Both the position numbers and the translations under genes were made by a program. A stretch of DNA of 32,209 nt. It comes from Bacteroidia bacterium (GTDB taxonomy: Bacteria; Bacteroidota; Bacteroidia; Bacteroidales; VadinHA17). A model generated the notes under the pieces. That model had not been told where the DNA came from. It saw nothing but the letters and a program-made list of their open reading frames with translations, and did no database searches. Every line of letters starts with the position of its first letter. Positions within the stretch are counted from its first letter, which is position 1. The stretch covers positions 1-32,209 of the forward strand of contig JAPLED010000021.1 of assembly GCA_026391475.1 (NCBI GenBank), read 5' to 3'. Of this stretch, positions 1 through 6,304 are shown in pieces.

Positions 1-209
1 ATAGCCGAATAACCTGTAAATGTCCCGACCTCGAGAATATTTTCCGGTCTGATCATCATTGATATAAATTCAAGGAATTTTCCCTGGAGATGACCGGTTG
101 CCATATTCGGATTCACAAACCGGATATGTGTCTGTCTGTAAAGATCCTCCAGAACAGGGTCTTCAGGTGTAGTATGTTCCAGAAGGAATTGTTCCAGCTT
201 ATTATTCAT
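1..209 (-). CDS. Class I SAM-dependent O-methyltransferase, N-terminal part
   Basis: The gene runs off the left edge; only the first 69 codons are present. The readable protein starts MNNKLEQFLLEHTTPEDPVL and continues with a segment containing MATGHLQGKFLEF and then ENILEVGTFTGYSA, which is the SAM-binding motif I (E-V-G-T-F-T-G-Y-S) of the YrrM/COG4122 O-methyltransferase group. The family transfers a methyl group from S-adenosylmethionine to a hydroxyl acceptor; the substrate cannot be told here. In Bacteroidota genomes such a gene is commonly found next to an M16 peptidase, as it is here, both on the minus strand. The ATG at 207-209 is the first one after a stop-rich repeat block, so the start is likely right. 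Confidence 0.85.
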   Translation of the reverse strand, partial: MNNKLEQFLLEHTTPEDPVLEDLYRQTHIRFVNPNMATGHLQGKFLEFISMMIRPENILEVGTFTGYSA

Positions 210-221
210 TATTATTTGTAT

Positions 222-321
222 TTAAGTAGTCGGAAAACCGAAGACCGAAGTCCTTTGACTTTTAACTTTCCTTATTAGCTTCTGACTTCTAACTTCCGAC
301 TTCCGACTTCTGACTTCCGTC
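222..321. repeat. Degenerate 7-bp tandem repeat block
   Basis: Between the methyltransferase and the M16 gene lie repeated 7-mers of the form CTTCTGA/CTTCCGA (about six consecutive units in 270-318), preceded by looser and partly inverted copies (CCGAAGACCGAAGTC). The block resembles the short-unit repeats around the two four-helix-bundle genes further right, but no such gene is present here, so it may be an empty or decayed copy of the same kind of locus. Confidence 0.6.
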
Positions 322-1591
322 TATTTATAAATCAATGTTGAAAGTTTCGAAGGTTCAAAAATGTCGTTGGCAGTTTCAAGCAATTCAGAAGCTGTGATGT
401 TATCAATCTTCTTACATATATCTTCAATTGTGTCAATCTTATTAAAGACAAGAAGACTTTTTCCCAGGCTTAACATCAGACTTTCATGATTCTCATAATC
501 TCTGGCCAGGTAGCCCTTTATCTGATTTTTTGCTTTGCTTAACTGTATTCTCTGGCCAGGTAGCCCTTTATCTGATTTTTTGCTTTGCTTAACTGTATTG
601 TGCCCAATTTTGAGGTACGAAGCTTTTTCAGTTCAGCCATCGTTATCGAAATGCTTTTATTAAGATACTGGCTATCAGTACCGAAGTATATCGAAAAGAT
701 GCCGGTATCGTAATATGGATTATAACTTGATTCAACATTATATGCCAGTCCGTTTTTTTCACGCAAAGAGAGGTTTAATCTAGAGTTCAGCCCTTGTCCA
801 CCCAGTATGTTATTAAGTAGGAACATCCCCATCCTGCGTTCGTCTTTCAGATCAAATGCGAGATTTCCGATTATGCAGTGATTCTGGTAAGTATCCATCT
901 TTTTCGTCACTGAGGCAGGCTTGTATAGCCAGGTCTTATTGGTTCTTGATTCCCTGGTATTCGTAACAATATCCGCAAAATGTGTTGTAAAAAGCTTCAG
1001 AATTTTTTCATCCGGTATATTACCTACTGAACAGAAGACCATCTGGCGGGTATTGTAATTGTTTGAAATAAAATCAGATATCTTTTTTTGTGAAAATAAT
1101 TTTACCGAATCAGGAGAGCCAAGGATGTTCCGGCCTATCGGCTGGTTTGAGAAGATCAACTCCTCAAAATCGTCAAAGATGAGTTCCGCAGGGTTATCGA
1201 GATATGAGTTTATCTCTTCGATAACAACATCTTTTTCTTTTTCAATTTCTTTTTCCGGGAAAATGGAATTAAAGGTTATGTCGCTGATTAATTCGATGGC
1301 TCTCTCGTAATCTTCCTTAAGAAAAGAGGCATGGATGGCAGTCTCCTCTTTAGTAGTATAAGCATTAAGTTCTCCGCCAACATCTTCCAGACGGCTCAGA
1401 ATATGATATGCTTTTCTTCTTTTAGTACCCTTAAACAGCATATGCTCAATGAAGTGGGCGATACCATGTTCAGGAACTGTCTCATCGCGCGAACCTGCAT
1501 TGATAATAAGGCCGCAGTGAGCAACTAATCCGGGTATCCTGTGATGAACCAGCCTGATACCATTGTCGAGAGTGTGAAGGAGAAGATCCAT
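321..1591 (-). pseudogene. M16 family zinc peptidase, frameshifted by a 50-bp duplication
   Basis: The open frame from 1591 encodes an M16 (pitrilysin/insulinase-type) metallopeptidase: the inverted zinc motif HFIEH is at residues 46-50 and the downstream glutamate lies in the VVIEEINSYLDNP stretch. Members act as proteases or chaperone-like processing enzymes. The frame stops early at 539 after KGYLAREYS. The cause is visible: bases 500-549 and 550-599 are identical, and 50 bp is not a multiple of three. Removing one copy restores a continuous frame to the TAG at 321-323, giving a 406-residue protein, the usual length for this subfamily; the restored tail includes NHESLMLSLGKSLLVFNKID. Whether the duplication is real or an assembly artefact cannot be told from the sequence. 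As read, the protein lacks about the last 60 residues of its C-terminal lobe. Confidence 0.88.
500..599. repeat. Perfect 50-bp tandem duplication
   Basis: Two adjacent identical 50-bp units (500-549 and 550-599), each beginning CTCTGGCCAGGTAGCCC and ending AACTGTATT. It sits inside the M16 peptidase gene and shifts its frame. Zero divergence means a very recent slippage or recombination event, or an assembly error. Confidence 0.95.
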
Positions 1592-1664
1592 TTTATGTTA
1601 TTAATGAGGATGCAAATGTACCATATCAATAAAATGATTCCAAATAGAAATTATTTTACTAAAG

Positions 1665-1696
1665 TTTTGCTTACTCAAATTTGAAATATATATTTG
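1665..1696 (+). promoter_or_regulatory. Bacteroidota-type promoter of tRNA-Phe
   Basis: TTTTG at 1665-1669 and TATATTTG at 1689-1696 are separated by 19 bp. This matches the Bacteroides sigma-ABfr consensus (TTTG near -33, TAnnTTTG near -7). Transcription would start a few bases before the tRNA at 1711. Confidence 0.75.
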
Positions 1697-1710
1697 CAGT
1701 CCGAAAAGAA

Positions 1711-1783
1711 GGTGCCATAGCTCAGTCGGTAGAGCAATGGACTGAAAATCCATGTGTCCCCGGTTCGATTCCTGGTGGCACCA
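1711..1783 (+). tRNA. tRNA-Phe (GAA)
   Basis: The sequence folds as a full cloverleaf: acceptor GGTGCCA pairs with TGGCACC at the 3' end, the D arm contains AGCTCAGTCGGTAGAGC, the anticodon stem ATGGA/TCCAT encloses loop CTGAAAA with anticodon GAA, and the T arm contains GGTTCGATTCC. The discriminator base is A; the terminal CCA is not encoded, as is usual in Bacteroidota. The repeat block beginning at 1789 starts almost immediately after it. Confidence 0.97.
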
Positions 1784-1788
1784 CATAA

Positions 1789-1905
1789 AAAAGAGTGAGA
1801 GTGAGAGCGAGAGCGAACACTCTCATTCTTTTTTCTCATTACTCAAGCTCACACTCACTCTGTTTCTTTTTTACTCGAATTCACAATCACACTCACCCTT
1901 TTTTT
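1789..1905. repeat. 6-bp tandem repeat block left of four-helix-bundle gene
   Basis: Starts with GAGTGA/GAGCGA hexamers in tandem (1791-1815), then turns into the opposite orientation (CACTCTCATTC, CTCACACTCACTCTG, CACAATCACACTCACC). The two orientations could fold on each other. Matching material occurs on the other side of the gene at 2305-2362. Confidence 0.7.
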
Positions 1906-1963
1906 ATATATTTGCTATTAGTCTCGTTATGTTTTTCACTCTGGTGCTCATTTTGTCTTTATT

Positions 1964-2317
1964 ATGTTTGATTTTCAAAAATTAAATGTTTATCATAAAT
2001 CAAAAGCATTTTCTAAAGAGATTGCTAATCTTCTGTTATCCCGGCATTTTGATCATACAACAAAAGATCAGTTACGTAGGGCATCATTCAGTATAATGTT
2101 GAATATTGCAGAAGGATCTTCCCGTTTTAGCAACAGGGACAGGAAGAATTTTCTGATAATTGCAAGGGGAAGTGCATTTGAATGTGTTGCAATACTTGAA
2201 TATCTCTGCGAAATGAAAGAACTCGGACAGGAGGCATTTGATTATTATGTCGGCAATCTTGATGAAATATCCAGGATGCTATTTGCCATGATCCGTAAGT
2301 TAGATAAGATAGAGTGA
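1964..2317 (+). CDS. Four-helix-bundle protein (S23 / 23S rRNA intervening-sequence-type family)
   Basis: 117 residues. The family fingerprint is clear: an N-terminal FDFQKLNVYHKSKAF segment, then DQLRRASFSIMLNIAEGSSR, then FLIIARGSAFECVAILEYL. This is the TIGR02436/PF05635 four-helix bundle first seen in 23S rRNA intervening sequences and common as a free-standing gene in Bacteroidota; its molecular role is not established. The stop codon (TGA within GAGTGAGAG) lies inside the right-hand repeat block, so gene and repeat are physically one unit. It sits just downstream of tRNA-Phe and on the same strand, but its repeats rather than the tRNA appear to define its borders. Confidence 0.9.
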   Translation: MFDFQKLNVYHKSKAFSKEIANLLLSRHFDHTTKDQLRRASFSIMLNIAEGSSRFSNRDRKNFLIIARGSAFECVAILEYLCEMKELGQEAFDYYVGNLDEISRMLFAMIRKLDKIE

Positions 2318-2362
2318 GAGTGCTAGTGATCTAACTCTATCTTATCTTAATTCACTCTCAAT
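2305..2362. repeat. 6-bp-type repeat block right of four-helix-bundle gene
   Basis: Contains AGAGTGAGAGTG and, after a short spacer, the opposite orientation (AACTCTATC, TTCACTCTCAATC). It mirrors the block at 1789-1905 and overlaps the last codons of the gene. Confidence 0.6.
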
Positions 2363-2385
2363 CTAATAAAAGAATATTCATAATA

Positions 2386-2424
2386 CCCTTGAAGATCAGC
2401 GATCTACAAGGGTCTTTAAATTTT
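2386..2424 (+). terminator. Hairpin, possible terminator
   Basis: CCCTTG-A-AGATC-AGC-GATCT-A-CAAGGG (2386-2412) forms an 11-bp stem broken only by one A/A mismatch. It is followed by TCTTTAAATTTT, a moderately T-rich tail. It would suit termination of the four-helix-bundle transcript; the T run is interrupted, so this is not certain. Confidence 0.5.
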
Positions 2425-2426
2425 CT

Positions 2427-2452
2427 GGTGACGGATTCGGTGATAGATTTTA
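2427..2452. repeat. 26-bp direct repeat, copy 1
   Basis: GGTGACGGATTCGGTGATAG followed by ATTTTA; 23 of 26 bases match the copy at 5531-5556. Each copy is itself a near tandem of a GGTGACGGATTT 12-mer. The rest of the gap before the thymidylate synthase (2453-2699) shows only an 8-bp inverted repeat, ATAACTAC/GTAGTTAT, at 2627-2662, and no gene. Confidence 0.6.
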
Positions 2453-2699
2453 CAATGTGCACGTTATCAGCTTAATGAAAAACCATTCAGTCTTTTATCT
2501 CTAATTATAACTGGATCGAATTAGAGGGAAGCCGACACGGGGGGTGATTTAAGAACAACCATTAACGTCTTTTGTTAATAATTTTTCTATTAAGTAAACA
2601 TTGGAGTCTGATAAAAGACAGGAATAATAACTACTTTTAAAAAATAACCAGACTGTAGTTATTCTTATGGCATAGTATTGATTTTAAACTGATTAAGAA

Positions 2700-3791
2700 A
2701 TGGCACAACAATATTTAGATCACTCAAAAGCAATTTTAACTTCTAATCGTTCAAATTTTAAAGGGGGAAGCAAAGAATCCGGGATTATCTCGTTATTCGG
2801 GTATCAGAACGAATATGATCTCAGAGAAGGGTATCCATTATTGACGACTAAAAAGATGGCTACAAGATCTATGTTTCATGAAACAATATGGTTCTTAAGA
2901 GGAGATACAAATATTAAATATCTTGAAGATAATAACGCCCCTGTCTGGAGACCCGATGCTTTCCAGGGCAATCTTCCCGGGATGAAAAAAGAAGGAATTT
3001 TTCCTGAAAGTATTGCAAAGTATTCTCCCGATTGGGACAAAGCCATGGAAGAATACGGTCAGAGAATAAAAGAAGATCCCGGGTTTGCAGAAAGATGGGG
3101 CGATGCCGGACCAATTTACGGGAAGCAATGGAGAAGATGGGAATATTATGATCATGACAAAGAGAGGTTTGTTGAAATAGATCAACTTAGAGAATTGATA
3201 GATGGTCTGAGAAAGAAACCAACCGGGAAAAAACATATTGTTGATTCATGGAATCCCGGAGACACTCCAAAAATGTCTTTGCCTCCATGTCATGTTTTAT
3301 ACCAGGCAACTGCTAATGAAGAAGGCGAGATGGAATTGCAACTTTACCAGAGAAGTTGTGATCAATTTCTGGGTGTTCCTTTTAATATAGCCAGTTATGC
3401 TGCTCTTACCCAGGTAATTGCTCAGGAAGCAGGGATGGTTCCAAAAACATTTATCCATACTTTTGGAGATTCACATTTTTATGCCGGTATCGGGAAGAGA
3501 ACCCAATGGCACAAAGATAATTTCAGGGAGCTACAAAAAAGAATAAGAAATGTTTCTGGAAGAGAAGAATATTTGGAAGTTGTTGAATGGATAAATAAAA
3601 ATGCTCCCAGTGACGGCAATGAAGAAAAATATGATCATGTAACTGCAATCCTGGAACAATTGTCAAGAGAACCCAAACCTTTACCTAAATTACACATTTC
3701 AAAAAAACCCTTTGATCAACTTACTATTGATGATTTTGTTGTAGAAGATTATAATCCTCATCCTCCAATCAGAAGGAGTATGGCTGTATAA
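2700..3791 (+). CDS. thyA: Thymidylate synthase, long form
   Basis: Converts dUMP and methylene-tetrahydrofolate to dTMP and dihydrofolate in the cytosol. The active-site motif PPCH carries the catalytic Cys197; QRSCDQFLGVPFNIASYA (from residue 217) and HTFGDSHFY are the phosphate- and nucleotide-binding signatures, and REPKPLPKLHI precedes the C-terminal strand. At 363 residues it is about 100 longer than the E. coli type (264). The extra length falls in two places: roughly residues 88-135 (before GPIYGKQWRRW, where the L. casei enzyme also has an insert) and roughly 280-325, between the HTFGDSHFY region and the REPKPLPKL segment. No dihydrofolate reductase gene follows it, unlike the common thyA-folA order. 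No Shine-Dalgarno is visible; the ATG at 2700 begins the conserved N-terminus. Confidence 0.95.
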   Translation: MAQQYLDHSKAILTSNRSNFKGGSKESGIISLFGYQNEYDLREGYPLLTTKKMATRSMFHETIWFLRGDTNIKYLEDNNAPVWRPDAFQGNLPGMKKEGIFPESIAKYSPDWDKAMEEYGQRIKEDPGFAERWGDAGPIYGKQWRRWEYYDHDKERFVEIDQLRELIDGLRKKPTGKKHIVDSWNPGDTPKMSLPPCHVLYQATANEEGEMELQLYQRSCDQFLGVPFNIASYAALTQVIAQEAGMVPKTFIHTFGDSHFYAGIGKRTQWHKDNFRELQKRIRNVSGREEYLEVVEWINKNAPSDGNEEKYDHVTAILEQLSREPKPLPKLHISKKPFDQLTIDDFVVEDYNPHPPIRRSMAV

Positions 3792-3794
3792 CTC

Positions 3795-3850
3795 GGTCTT
3801 GCGGTCGTGCGGTCTTGCGGTCTTGCAGTCCTGAAGTCGTGCAGTTCGTG
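3795..3850. repeat. 8-bp tandem repeat block (GGTCTTGC)n
   Basis: Begins four bases after the thymidylate synthase stop. Units read GGTCTTGC, GGTCGTGC, GGTCTTGC, GGTCTTGC, AGTCCTGA, AGTCGTGC. The reverse-complement unit GCAAGACC is repeated on the other side of the next gene (4261-4299), so the two blocks form a long inverted pair. Confidence 0.8.
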
Positions 3851-3898
3851 GAATGAATTATTTTTTCTAATTTAGTTCCCGTATCAAAACGTGCTAAG

Positions 3899-4258
3899 AT
3901 GGGAACGATAAAAAATTTCGAAGATCTCGAGATCTGGATGATATCGAGAGAGCTTGTTAATCTAATTTATTCGGACTTGAGAAAATGTCATGACTTTGCA
4001 TTCAAAGATCAGATCACAAGAGCTGGAATATCTTCAATGAATAACATCGCTGAAGGTTTTTGCAGAAACAGCGATTCAGAGTTTAAACATTTCCTCAACA
4101 TTTCAAAAGGCTCATCAGGAGAAGTAAAAAGTATGTACTACATAGCTGAAGACCAAAATTTTATATCTCAATCAGTAGCAACTGAAAGAAGGGAGCGAAT
4201 TCAAATCCTGATAAATAAAATAAGTATGTTAATGAAGTATCTGAAATCAAGTAAATAA
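3899..4258 (+). CDS. Four-helix-bundle protein (S23-type), second copy
   Basis: 119 residues with the family layout FEDLEIWMISRELVNLIY, then DQITRAGISSMNNIAEGFCR, then EFKHFLNISKGSSGEVKSMY. It is a distant paralogue of the protein at 1964-2317, from a different branch: the positions agree (IAEG, FL.I..GS) but little else does. It is enclosed by an inverted pair of 8-bp tandem repeat blocks. The function of this family is unknown; the repeated association with simple repeats suggests a mobile or repeat-maintained unit (inference). Confidence 0.9.
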   Translation: MGTIKNFEDLEIWMISRELVNLIYSDLRKCHDFAFKDQITRAGISSMNNIAEGFCRNSDSEFKHFLNISKGSSGEVKSMYYIAEDQNFISQSVATERRERIQILINKISMLMKYLKSSK

Positions 4259-4260
4259 AG

Positions 4261-4299
4261 GACAGCAAGACCTCAAGACCGCAAGACTGCAAGACTACC
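4261..4299. repeat. 8-bp tandem repeat block (GCAAGACC)n
   Basis: Units GACAGCAA, GACCTCAA, GACCGCAA, GACTGCAA, then GACTACC. This is the reverse complement of the block at 3795-3850. Confidence 0.8.
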
Positions 4300-4331
4300 T
4301 TGCCTTTACGCCTTTTATAAATACAAATAAT

Positions 4332-4961
4332 ATGGAGGAGTTAGTATTTGCTTTTCCAACAGACGAGTTTTGGAAATTAATGACCTATAAGAAAAAAGGT
4401 TTAATAAAGGAAAATAGTGAAGTATTAAAAAGGATTGTTCAAAATGGTCTGTTTCTTAGAAGAAGTGAATTAGAAGAAGACCCTTCTTTTAAACAAATTA
4501 TTCCGTATGCAATTATCTCTAATAAAGAACCGGAGCGAAGCGGAGTTCGGCAAAGCCAATCATTTTATTTATTCAAGAGGACATCTAAGCAGACAGAAAA
4601 AAGATTACACAATAAATTCTCTTTAGGAGTAGGAGGTCATATGAACCCTAACGACTCTATGGAATCGAAAGAACAATATTTAATTGATGAATTAAAAAGA
4701 GAATTATATGAAGAAGTCAAATTACTAAATGGATGTTTGATAGAGGATATTGAATTTATTGGCTTTATAAATGATGATACAATTTCGGTTGGCAGCGTTC
4801 ATATTGGACTTTTGTATAACATCCATGTATCAAATAAAGAGGTATATATTAATGAAACGGATAAAATGACGGCAGATTGGATAGATAAATCCAATTTAGC
4901 TGAATTTTATGAAGGAATGGAAACATGGACTAAAATAACATTTGATTTCTATATTAAATGA
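4332..4961 (+). CDS. NUDIX-fold hydrolase-like protein (COG4112-like)
   Basis: 209 residues. A NUDIX-type box is visible around residues 97-131: GVGGHMNP, then ELKRELYEEV, which supplies the RELxEE metal-binding core; the spacing between the glycine and the REL core is longer than in the standard box. This arrangement (GGHMNP...E..REL.EE) fits the MutT-like 'predicted phosphoesterase' group COG4112; the substrate is unknown. Residues about 65-76 (KEPERSGVRQSQ) are encoded by a dispersed hairpin repeat that has entered in frame between two conserved strands (IIPYAIISN and SFYLFKRT). The gene overlaps the next one by four bases (ATGA), so the two are translationally coupled. Confidence 0.8.
   Translation: MEELVFAFPTDEFWKLMTYKKKGLIKENSEVLKRIVQNGLFLRRSELEEDPSFKQIIPYAIISNKEPERSGVRQSQSFYLFKRTSKQTEKRLHNKFSLGVGGHMNPNDSMESKEQYLIDELKRELYEEVKLLNGCLIEDIEFIGFINDDTISVGSVHIGLLYNIHVSNKEVYINETDKMTADWIDKSNLAEFYEGMETWTKITFDFYIK
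4528..4563. repeat. Dispersed hairpin repeat inserted in frame in the NUDIX gene
   Basis: AACCGGAGCGAAGCGGAG followed by TTCGGCAAAGCCAATCA. The 3' half matches GAGCTCGGCGAAGCCAATTA in the intergenic repeats at 6211-6272 and 12787-12850, and the 5' half matches their CAACCGAGGAACGC-type arm. The copy contains no stop codon in the gene's frame. Confidence 0.65.
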
Positions 4962-5527
4962 AAGAATACACTAACATAAAAGCAGATGATTTTTGTTGTA
5001 TTGGTGCCGTTTTAGAAACAATTCTAATCAGAAATAATTATACAAATTATAGCCAATATGCCATAATTAATGAATTTGGTTTAACAATACCTAAAACGGC
5101 CAAAGTTTCTGAGAAAATTAATAATATAACATATTCAGATGATCCTATTGAATGGGGAGTAAAACTAGAATATGATTCCCTTAATAATTTTTTCAATAAT
5201 GAAGGAATCAGATTAGTGGAGGAATATATTTCTATTAAGGAGATAGCTGATTATAGTTTCGAGTTAACTTTAAGAAGTATATCTTTTGAATTTGATGTCG
5301 TATTTGGTTTTGATTATGGAAGGTTATACAATATTCCTGATTCCTATTGCGTTGGTCATGTTGGAATATTTTTAAAACTAGAGGGTGATAACTTGTTATA
5401 TCTTGACCCGGGCCCTCGTAATTATGGTGTACGTAAAGTAAAGATTGATGATTTATACAATGCAATAAAAAATAAATCTGACGGATTGTGGATTATAAGA
5501 TCAACGTCTTGCGGGTTTTTGTTTTGA
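4958..5527 (+). CDS. C39-like (papain-fold) protein coupled to the NUDIX gene
   Basis: 189 residues, no signal peptide. A papain-like triad can be proposed: Cys13/Cys14 in DDFCCIGAVLETIL at the start of a helix, His134 in YCVGHVGIFLKLEG, and Asp150 in LLYLDPGPRNYG. This C...GHxxxx...DP layout is that of the peptidase C39-like superfamily (bacteriocin-leader peptidases and their cytosolic relatives, including transferases such as BtrH). I do not recognise the exact family. It starts within the stop codon of the NUDIX gene, so the pair probably acts together. The first direct repeat base after it is only 4 bp beyond the stop. Confidence 0.65.
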   Translation: MKEYTNIKADDFCCIGAVLETILIRNNYTNYSQYAIINEFGLTIPKTAKVSEKINNITYSDDPIEWGVKLEYDSLNNFFNNEGIRLVEEYISIKEIADYSFELTLRSISFEFDVVFGFDYGRLYNIPDSYCVGHVGIFLKLEGDNLLYLDPGPRNYGVRKVKIDDLYNAIKNKSDGLWIIRSTSCGFLF

Positions 5528-5530
5528 AGG

Positions 5531-5556
5531 GGTGACGGATTTGGTGACGGATTTTA
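5531..5556. repeat. 26-bp direct repeat, copy 2
   Basis: GGTGACGGATTTGGTGACGG followed by ATTTTA, matching the copy at 2427-2452 in 23 of 26 positions. Together the copies bracket thyA, the second four-helix-bundle gene and the NUDIX/C39 pair. The following stretch (5557-5726) shows nothing recognisable. Confidence 0.6.
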
Positions 5557-5726
5557 TAACTGACTCAAAATCAAGGACAAACAATCGGTTTAATTTTATT
5601 TTGACAGTAATTTGTTCGTCAAGAGCTGCAATCACGATTTATGTAAATGTACAAAAAGTTAATTTTTAAGAAATAACTCTTCATGTAAAAGGCAAAAATT
5701 GCGACAACATATTTGCCTGATCCCGT

Positions 5727-5740
5727 GTTAGCGTTTCGTT
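5727..5740 (-). other. 14-bp box shared with the cassette end at 18840
   Basis: GTTAGCGTTTCGTT occurs here and at 18840-18853. On the minus strand it reads AACGAAACGCTAAC, the form of an attC-opening box, and it lies just downstream of the small minus-strand gene at 5794-6000. No matching palindrome arm is visible on its left, so it may be a lone remnant of an attC site. Confidence 0.35.
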
Positions 5741-5793
5741 GGATTTATAAAATTAAAATCCTGTATGAAATGATTTAAAAGTCAAGTGCTATG

Positions 5794-6000
5794 TTAATTC
5801 TCAGGTTTTTCTTTTCTTAGGTATAGAATAAACGAGATTAAAGCAACCCCTAAACTCATTCCAGATACAAAAATTAACCAGAATCCAGCACTGCTTGGTT
5901 TTAAGCATCGTTCTGTATTGAAGTAAAGAGTAAAAGGTAGAATAGAGAAAAATAGGCTAATTACAACTCTTCGCAGGTAAAAATTTTTTACAATACTCAT
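5794..6000 (-). CDS. Small two-helix membrane protein
   Basis: 68 residues, MSIVKNFYLRRVVISLFFSI at the start. Two hydrophobic segments (about residues 11-27 and 38-60) with a short loop containing CLKPSSAG, and a charged tail RKEKPEN. No family recognised. It stands alone between minus-strand repeats; the attC-like box at 5727-5740 lies downstream. Confidence 0.5.
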   Translation of the reverse strand: MSIVKNFYLRRVVISLFFSILPFTLYFNTERCLKPSSAGFWLIFVSGMSLGVALISFILYLRKEKPEN

Positions 6001-6210
6001 GGTTTTTATTTTTAGGGTTAGTTAGTTAAATAAGAATATCTTTAAAATAACAATTGATATTAACATTATAGTAAATAAAAAATAGCATTATTCATTTATA
6101 TATCACGAAGATAGAGTATATTTCTAATTAATGATTTAATATTATGAGATTTTCTTTATGACAATTAAAATATAGTGAAGAATCCCGAAATCAGGGGAAT
6201 CCAAATCGAA

Positions 6211-6272
6211 AGCAACCGAGGAACGCGACAGCGTGACGAGCTCGGCGAAGCCAATTAACCATGTAATCCGTC
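6211..6272. repeat. Intergenic hairpin repeat with compensatory changes
   Basis: CAACCGAGGA-ACGC-GACA-GCGT-GACGAGCTCGG followed by CGAAGCCAATTAACC. CCGAG pairs with CTCGG and ACGC with GCGT. The copy at 12787-12850 has CCCCGC/GCGGGG as the inner stem, so the stem is kept while its bases change. The rest of the 6001-6304 gap is AT-rich with no other feature seen. Confidence 0.7.
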
Positions 6273-6304
6273 AATACTATTACAGAAATTCTAATTAACA
6301 CTTT

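Noticed and set aside
1601-1786. 61-codon frame antisense to tRNA-Phe
   Set aside because: It covers the tRNA and its promoter; chance frame.
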